DNA from: Rhodoferax sp.
GTDB lineage: Bacteria; Pseudomonadota; Gammaproteobacteria; Burkholderiales; Burkholderiaceae_C
NCBI GenBank assembly: GCA_030833685.1
Contig: JAURGS010000011.1
Location: 1 to 24,632, forward strand
Direction of reading: 5' to 3'
Length of the DNA stretch: 24,632 nt
The translations under genes and the position numbers were made by a program. Under the pieces are notes generated by a model that saw nothing but the letters and a program-made list of their open reading frames with translations, did not search any database and was not told where the DNA came from. The stretch's first letter is position 1. Every line of letters begins with the position of its first letter. Positions 20,632-24,632 of this stretch are shown piece by piece.

Positions 20632-21131
20632 TTCTTTGCGCTCCATCTCACAGGTTGTCGACTGTCATAAATCATGTACATGCCAAAGCCCACCATGCCG
20701 AACAACAGCACAACGGCCATGACGACAACGACGATCTCAATCATCTCGTCCTTTTCCTCTTGCAGGCGCTTGGCTCGGTCGCGTGCGGCTCGGGCGGCGA
20801 TCTTGTCTTCCTGATCCATTGCACGAACGCGCTCTTGGATCGACTCCCACACATCCATGTTGTTGGGAAAGAACAGACCCTTCAGTTGCTCTTCGAAGTC
20901 GGCCTGCGCCTTGAGCGCCAACTCGATCTCGATGGCCTTGCCCATGTTGGAGCCGCCGGACTTCTTGGTTTCCTTGACAGCCTTGACCGCTTGGTGCTTG
21001 GCGTCGAAGTAGTTACCGATCAGCGGCCCGAGGCTGGCGACATCTTGCGCGGTCTGGGATGCCTCTTTGATAAGAGACACAGCCTTTTGCACTGCGGCAA
21101 AAGCAGCGAGGGCTGTGGTGATCGGCTCCAT
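20628..21131 (-). CDS. coiled-coil membrane protein in the lysis cassette
   Basis: A 167-residue protein: MEPITTALAAFAAVQKAVSL with an N-terminal amphipathic helix, a long charged coiled coil (about 95-128; RVRAMDQEDKIAARAARDRA) and one C-terminal membrane helix (131-155; EIVVVVMAVVLLFGMVGFGM). The MEPI-x-TA start and this topology recur in phage genomes beside holin genes, without a known function that I can name. It might be a tail-anchored holin partner or a virion protein. ATGA overlap with the holin supports a shared role. Confidence 0.78.
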   Translation of the reverse strand: MEPITTALAAFAAVQKAVSLIKEASQTAQDVASLGPLIGNYFDAKHQAVKAVKETKKSGGSNMGKAIEIELALKAQADFEEQLKGLFFPNNMDVWESIQERVRAMDQEDKIAARAARDRAKRLQEEKDEMIEIVVVVMAVVLLFGMVGFGMYMIYDSRQPVRWSAKK

Positions 21132-21355
21132 TACTTATGATACCAACTGCTCAGATACCCGATGGCGCTTGAGAACGCCGACACCAGCGCCATGCCCGCC
21201 CAGAAGCCGCCCCGGCCTTGGTTGGCCAGCGCGACGAGCTTCTCGACGTTGGCTTCCATCTTGTCCATCTTCTTGTCCATGTCGTCGAACCGACGCTCAT
21301 AGTCTTGAACCTTCTGCCAGAGGACGCCGTACTTGACGGGATCAATATCGGTCAT
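21131..21355 (-). CDS. XhlA-like small membrane protein
   Basis: A 74-residue protein: MTDIDPVKYGVLWQKVQDYE, a coiled coil with heptads (FDDMDKKMDKMEANVEKL, about 23-40) and one C-terminal transmembrane helix (50-71; FWAGMALVSAFSSAIGYLSS). This is the layout of XhlA-type phage membrane proteins, which assist holin-mediated lysis. Starts at ATG 21355 with TAATG overlap to the large gene upstream. The functional label is by architecture. Confidence 0.75.
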   Translation of the reverse strand: MTDIDPVKYGVLWQKVQDYERRFDDMDKKMDKMEANVEKLVALANQGRGGFWAGMALVSAFSSAIGYLSSWYHK

Positions 21356-23784
21356 TACTTCACCAATGCGTTTTGAATGTCGTCGTCCCCTGGGCGCAGC
21401 ATGTTGCGCTGGGCGGCGCGGGTTTTCGGGCCTTGACCGCCGGTCTTGACCGGACGGGCTTTGCTGAATTGCCCCTCAAGGGTTTCAAGCAAGTCCATCA
21501 TCTGCTCACGCTTCATCAACGCATCTTGGCGCATGCGCTCAGTGTTGGCACGGGAGGCAATGTCTTGGAAAGCACGGGCTTGGTCTTGCGCCTTGGTAAT
21601 GGCGTCTTGCACCCAAGCGCGGTCTTGCATCTTGGCTGCAATTGCTTTGTCGTTCAGCGTCTTCATGCCTGGCACCACATCGGCCAGATCCACTTTGACT
21701 TTGTCCCACGCAACTTTTTCTGCGGCGGTCATGTCAAACAGTTTTCCGGCGGTAGCCTTTTGCGCTGCGGACTGCAAATTTGCGCCCGTGTCGGCCATAA
21801 AGATTTCAGGTGTAGCGCCTTTGACGCCAGACGCAATTTCAGGGACGCCGGTCAGCGGGTTGATTTGCAATTCAACTGCGCCGCTAGTCGGGCGGCGACC
21901 AGCGGCTTCAGCCGCAGCAGCCTGCGCTTCGGCTTGTTGACCCAATGCGCGGGACACACCAGCGCGGCGCACATCTTCGGCACGCAGGGCGTTAATCGTC
22001 CCGCCTGCGCTAGGTGCGGGCAATTGAGCTGGGCTAGGCGCAAAACCGGGCGTAGTAACGCGGGGGCCGTACTGGTTTGGTTGCAGCACAAAATTTGGCT
22101 GGTAGGGGCCTTGACCTGGTGCAAGCACTTCCACCGGCGCTTCGTAAGGCACAAGGGCGCGGTTTTGCGGAATGGGCTGAACTGCCGTTGCCAAATTATT
22201 GATTGGAAGGCGCATGTCGCGCAATTTCAAGCTGGCTTGGTACTCGGGGGACGCCACGCGGCGGGCGGCCATTGATTGACCCAACTCACCCAAGCCTGCA
22301 CCTGCAACCGAACCTAACGCTGCGCTCAAATAGTTGTCGCCGACGGCGTAGCCGATCATGCCGCCCAAAGTACCTGCGGCGCCAGTACGCGCCAATTGAG
22401 CCGCCTTAGTCCACGGCGTGGCCACTTGAGTGGTAAAGGCATCGGGGAAGTTTCCTGCCACACGGCCTAACGCGGCGATGTCACCCGTCAGCCCGTTATC
22501 TTTGGCTGTGATACGCGCTAGTTTGCTGACATCCACCAAACCAGTGTTGAAGTCTGTTGCGCCTTCGTATGCGTATGTTTTCGCCATTTTGGCGCGGGCG
22601 GCGCGGTAATCACTGAGCAACTTGGGGTTGAAAATGCTGTTGTCGATCAGCGATTCCAATTCCGTAGCAACCTTCAAATTGGTGTCGGCAATGTCCAGCG
22701 CCTCGGTGGTCGCAGACTTGTTGTTGTAAGTCTTGCGTGCCCGTTCACGCAACACGCTGATGTTTTTCAGCAGTTGTTCGCCCGTCAGGCCGGTTTGAGT
22801 TTTAGCAATTGCATCGTCAACAATCTTGCTGATGGCGGGCGCGTATTCTTTTGCGCCGATCACATCCAAGTCTGCTCGGATAGATTCCAACCGCTTGACC
22901 ATAGCATCGTCGGCTTGCTGAATAGGCAGCTTTTTGACTTGGTCGTAAGGATCGGCGACTTTAGCACGGGCGGCGTCGAAGGCTTTAGGGCCGTTCAATT
23001 GCGTGGTCGGCGGCAAATCCAAATCCGAAATCACGATGTTGCGAATCTGGCCTTTGTTAAAGTCCGCAACCGCTCGTTCGCCTTTTTCGCCCGCCACCAT
23101 AGAGGTAAATTTTGGCCCCGCAGTTGGTTGTACATCAACAGGGTTAAGAGCCAAGCCCATGCGCTGGGCATCCTTTACGGCGTCAATTTGCGGGCCGCGC
23201 GCGTAATCTTCCAATGACTGGCGCTCACGCCGTGCTTGGATCTGTTTTTCAAAAGGCAGTTTGACCGCAGCGGCGGCTTGGTCAATTACCGGCGCTGCAA
23301 GTTTATTGACTGTTTGGGCTACAGGCTTAACAACTGTGGGCGCGGCGATGGTCGCTGACCCCAGCATGTTTTCAACGTCAGCAGTAGGCAAGCCTGTTTT
23401 CTCAGAGATCCATTTCACGCCCTTTTGCGCGTTCTGCGCGATAAAGTCCATGACCTGGCGACCCATTTCCTGCTTGTACTCTGGGGTTTCTGTAACGCCA
23501 AAAAGTCGGCCAACGGGTTGCTGAAATGGCGCAGAAACGCGGTTAACGATGTTTTGCGCTTCGGTGTCAGAACGCCCCAAACGCGCCAACGGATAGCCCA
23601 CTTGCTGCACAACTGCGGGAACAACACCACCAACGGTCACATCGACCAGCGACGCCAGCCCACGACCCAAGTTACCCGTAAACGACGGCGACAGTTGGGA
23701 AGGGGCGTCGAGCTGAAAACCTGGAGGCAGTTTTACCGCTGCCGCAGGTTGTTGCTCCAATTCAAAACCGGCTGGTAGTGGCAT
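21355..23784 (-). CDS. large virion or DNA-ejection type protein
   Basis: An 809-residue protein of unknown family. It begins with two copies of a short motif, MPLPAGFELE and KLPPGFQLD, within 27 residues. Two glycine-rich hydrophobic stretches lie at about 38-70 (GRGLASLVDVTVGGVVPAVV) and about 465-500 (GTLGGMIGYAVGDNYLSAAL), separated by long helices, and the C-terminal third is helical and rich in alanine and glutamine. Such composition is common in internal virion proteins that are injected with the DNA and insert in membranes. No enzyme motif. RBS GAGG lies before ATG 23784. The assignment is from architecture and neighbours, not homology. Confidence 0.65.
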   Translation of the reverse strand: MPLPAGFELEQQPAAAVKLPPGFQLDAPSQLSPSFTGNLGRGLASLVDVTVGGVVPAVVQQVGYPLARLGRSDTEAQNIVNRVSAPFQQPVGRLFGVTETPEYKQEMGRQVMDFIAQNAQKGVKWISEKTGLPTADVENMLGSATIAAPTVVKPVAQTVNKLAAPVIDQAAAAVKLPFEKQIQARRERQSLEDYARGPQIDAVKDAQRMGLALNPVDVQPTAGPKFTSMVAGEKGERAVADFNKGQIRNIVISDLDLPPTTQLNGPKAFDAARAKVADPYDQVKKLPIQQADDAMVKRLESIRADLDVIGAKEYAPAISKIVDDAIAKTQTGLTGEQLLKNISVLRERARKTYNNKSATTEALDIADTNLKVATELESLIDNSIFNPKLLSDYRAARAKMAKTYAYEGATDFNTGLVDVSKLARITAKDNGLTGDIAALGRVAGNFPDAFTTQVATPWTKAAQLARTGAAGTLGGMIGYAVGDNYLSAALGSVAGAGLGELGQSMAARRVASPEYQASLKLRDMRLPINNLATAVQPIPQNRALVPYEAPVEVLAPGQGPYQPNFVLQPNQYGPRVTTPGFAPSPAQLPAPSAGGTINALRAEDVRRAGVSRALGQQAEAQAAAAEAAGRRPTSGAVELQINPLTGVPEIASGVKGATPEIFMADTGANLQSAAQKATAGKLFDMTAAEKVAWDKVKVDLADVVPGMKTLNDKAIAAKMQDRAWVQDAITKAQDQARAFQDIASRANTERMRQDALMKREQMMDLLETLEGQFSKARPVKTGGQGPKTRAAQRNMLRPGDDDIQNALVK

Positions 23785-23790
23785 ATTTTG

Positions 23791-24632
23791 TTACCTCGCA
23801 GGAGACCAAGTTTTACCGCCATCAGTAGACATGATACGCTGTCCTGTCTGCGGGTTTGAAGCATACATTGCAGATGGTGTTTGGCCGGGAATTTGATTGG
23901 CCGCTGCGGGCGCAGGCGCAGATTGCTTTGGTTGTGGCAGTTTGATTTGCGGGTTGTACGGGAATTTAACGCCGCGTTGTTCTGCGCCAGCAACTTCTTG
24001 GTTGTACCCTTCAACTTTTTGGCGCACGCTATCGCCCATAGCATTCAAAACGCGAGGCAAAGCGTTTGGATCGGTGCCCAAATTACCAATGGCTTCTTGC
24101 AGCGTTTGCTGTTGCGCTGCGGTTGGCTGCGCGTCAAGTTTACGCAAGTTTTCAATAACGCCACTAAACAACCGAGACCGCAGTTCAGTGGCATCTGTGA
24201 CACCTTTGGTGTCGATGGATGTGCCCAGACGGTTGTTAAGGAAGCTAGTTGCTTGAAGCAGCGTAGCGCCGCCGGGGCCAGTAAAGTTTTTGGCCGTCGG
24301 GATAAGCCGGATGGCTTCGTCAATGTTGGTAAGCAAAACCGGCGCTGTTTTGAGTTGGTCGTATGTCTGACGCGAACTCTTCATAAATTCTTTTTGCGCT
24401 TCTTCGCTTGCGGGCAGTTGCGCGTTGACATTGACAAATGTTTTGCCCGCGCCCGCGCCTGCGACTTCTTTTTTCTGCGCCACAACATTCGCAGGCAACG
24501 GCACTTCGGCGTAAGTGCCCACGGTGGTCGGTGCGCCGCCCAAGCCAGGCATCTGAATAACTTGATTTTGCCCACCTTGGTTAATGACGTGCGTGGTCGG
24601 CTTGTTCTGCTTTATGAACTCTTCTGTGCCGA
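23791..24632 (-). CDS. virion-type protein (N-terminus cut by window edge)
   Basis: The frame is open from the right edge to TAA at 23793-23791, at least 279 residues; the N-terminus lies outside. Visible parts: KQNKPTTHVINQGGQNQVIQ near the edge, a helical domain (SRQTYDQLKTAPVLLTNIDE, LLQATSFLNNRLGTSI, RSRLFSGVIENLRKLD), a proline- and glutamine-rich linker (QIKLPQPKQSAPAPAAANQI) and a C-terminal MYASNPQTGQRIMSTDGGKT segment. The same helical domain and tail occur in phage virion or ejection proteins that I recall as unnamed. It lies 6 bases before the large protein at 21355-23784, probably one structural unit. Confidence 0.7.
   Translation of the reverse strand, partial: GTEEFIKQNKPTTHVINQGGQNQVIQMPGLGGAPTTVGTYAEVPLPANVVAQKKEVAGAGAGKTFVNVNAQLPASEEAQKEFMKSSRQTYDQLKTAPVLLTNIDEAIRLIPTAKNFTGPGGATLLQATSFLNNRLGTSIDTKGVTDATELRSRLFSGVIENLRKLDAQPTAAQQQTLQEAIGNLGTDPNALPRVLNAMGDSVRQKVEGYNQEVAGAEQRGVKFPYNPQIKLPQPKQSAPAPAAANQIPGQTPSAMYASNPQTGQRIMSTDGGKTWSPAR

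Noticed and set aside
1..24632. tRNA genes, integrase or attachment sites
   Set aside because: I looked for TTCGA-type T-loops with acceptor stems, recombinase motifs and long direct repeats and saw none; a short or divergent example could be missed by eye.

Overview
The window is one continuous piece of a tailed double-stranded DNA phage genome, probably a podovirus-like virus of a betaproteobacterium. The basis is a P22-type portal, a large terminase, a GTA-type holin, a family A DNA polymerase and a primase-helicase of the DUF5906 type. The host guess rests on codon choice and the general look of the proteins, not on a search. I see no integrase, excisionase, tRNA, CRISPR or insertion sequence, so nothing here argues for a temperate or plasmid lifestyle. 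Both ends cut through genes: the portal C-terminus is missing on the left and the N-terminus of a virion-type protein on the right.

Layout. 1-3950 (leftward): terminase small subunit, terminase large subunit, two tiny basic proteins, a GroES-like co-chaperonin and the portal. 3951-4636 (no gene): an AT-rich stretch with direct repeats, about 17 copies of a 9-bp DnaA-box-like element (TGTGGACAA or its complement), several palindromes and a rightward promoter; this is the best candidate for a replication origin and control region. 4637-7450 (rightward): eleven small overlapping genes, nearly all unknown, ending at a strong bidirectional terminator. 7477-13812 (leftward): replication operon (small protein, DUF2800-type nuclease, an unrecognised protein that may bind single-stranded DNA, DNA polymerase with proofreading exonuclease, primase-helicase). 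13813-13897: divergent promoters with overlapping -35 boxes. 13898-19598 (rightward): VRR-NUC nuclease, DUF3310 protein, C5 cytosine methyltransferase, SNF2-type helicase and a run of small genes. 19595-24632 (leftward): endolysin, holin, two membrane proteins and two large proteins likely to belong to the virion or ejection apparatus.

How it fits together. The two rightward blocks look like early or accessory operons in which most genes touch by ATGA or GTGA overlaps, so translation is probably coupled. The leftward blocks supply replication, packaging, head assembly, lysis and DNA delivery. The strongest unusual points are an alternative-frame gene candidate inside the methyltransferase, the DnaA-box-like array, the phage-encoded GroES-like protein, two promoters placed so close to a start codon that leaderless mRNA is plausible, and a possible small gene linking the stop of one replication gene to the start of the polymerase.
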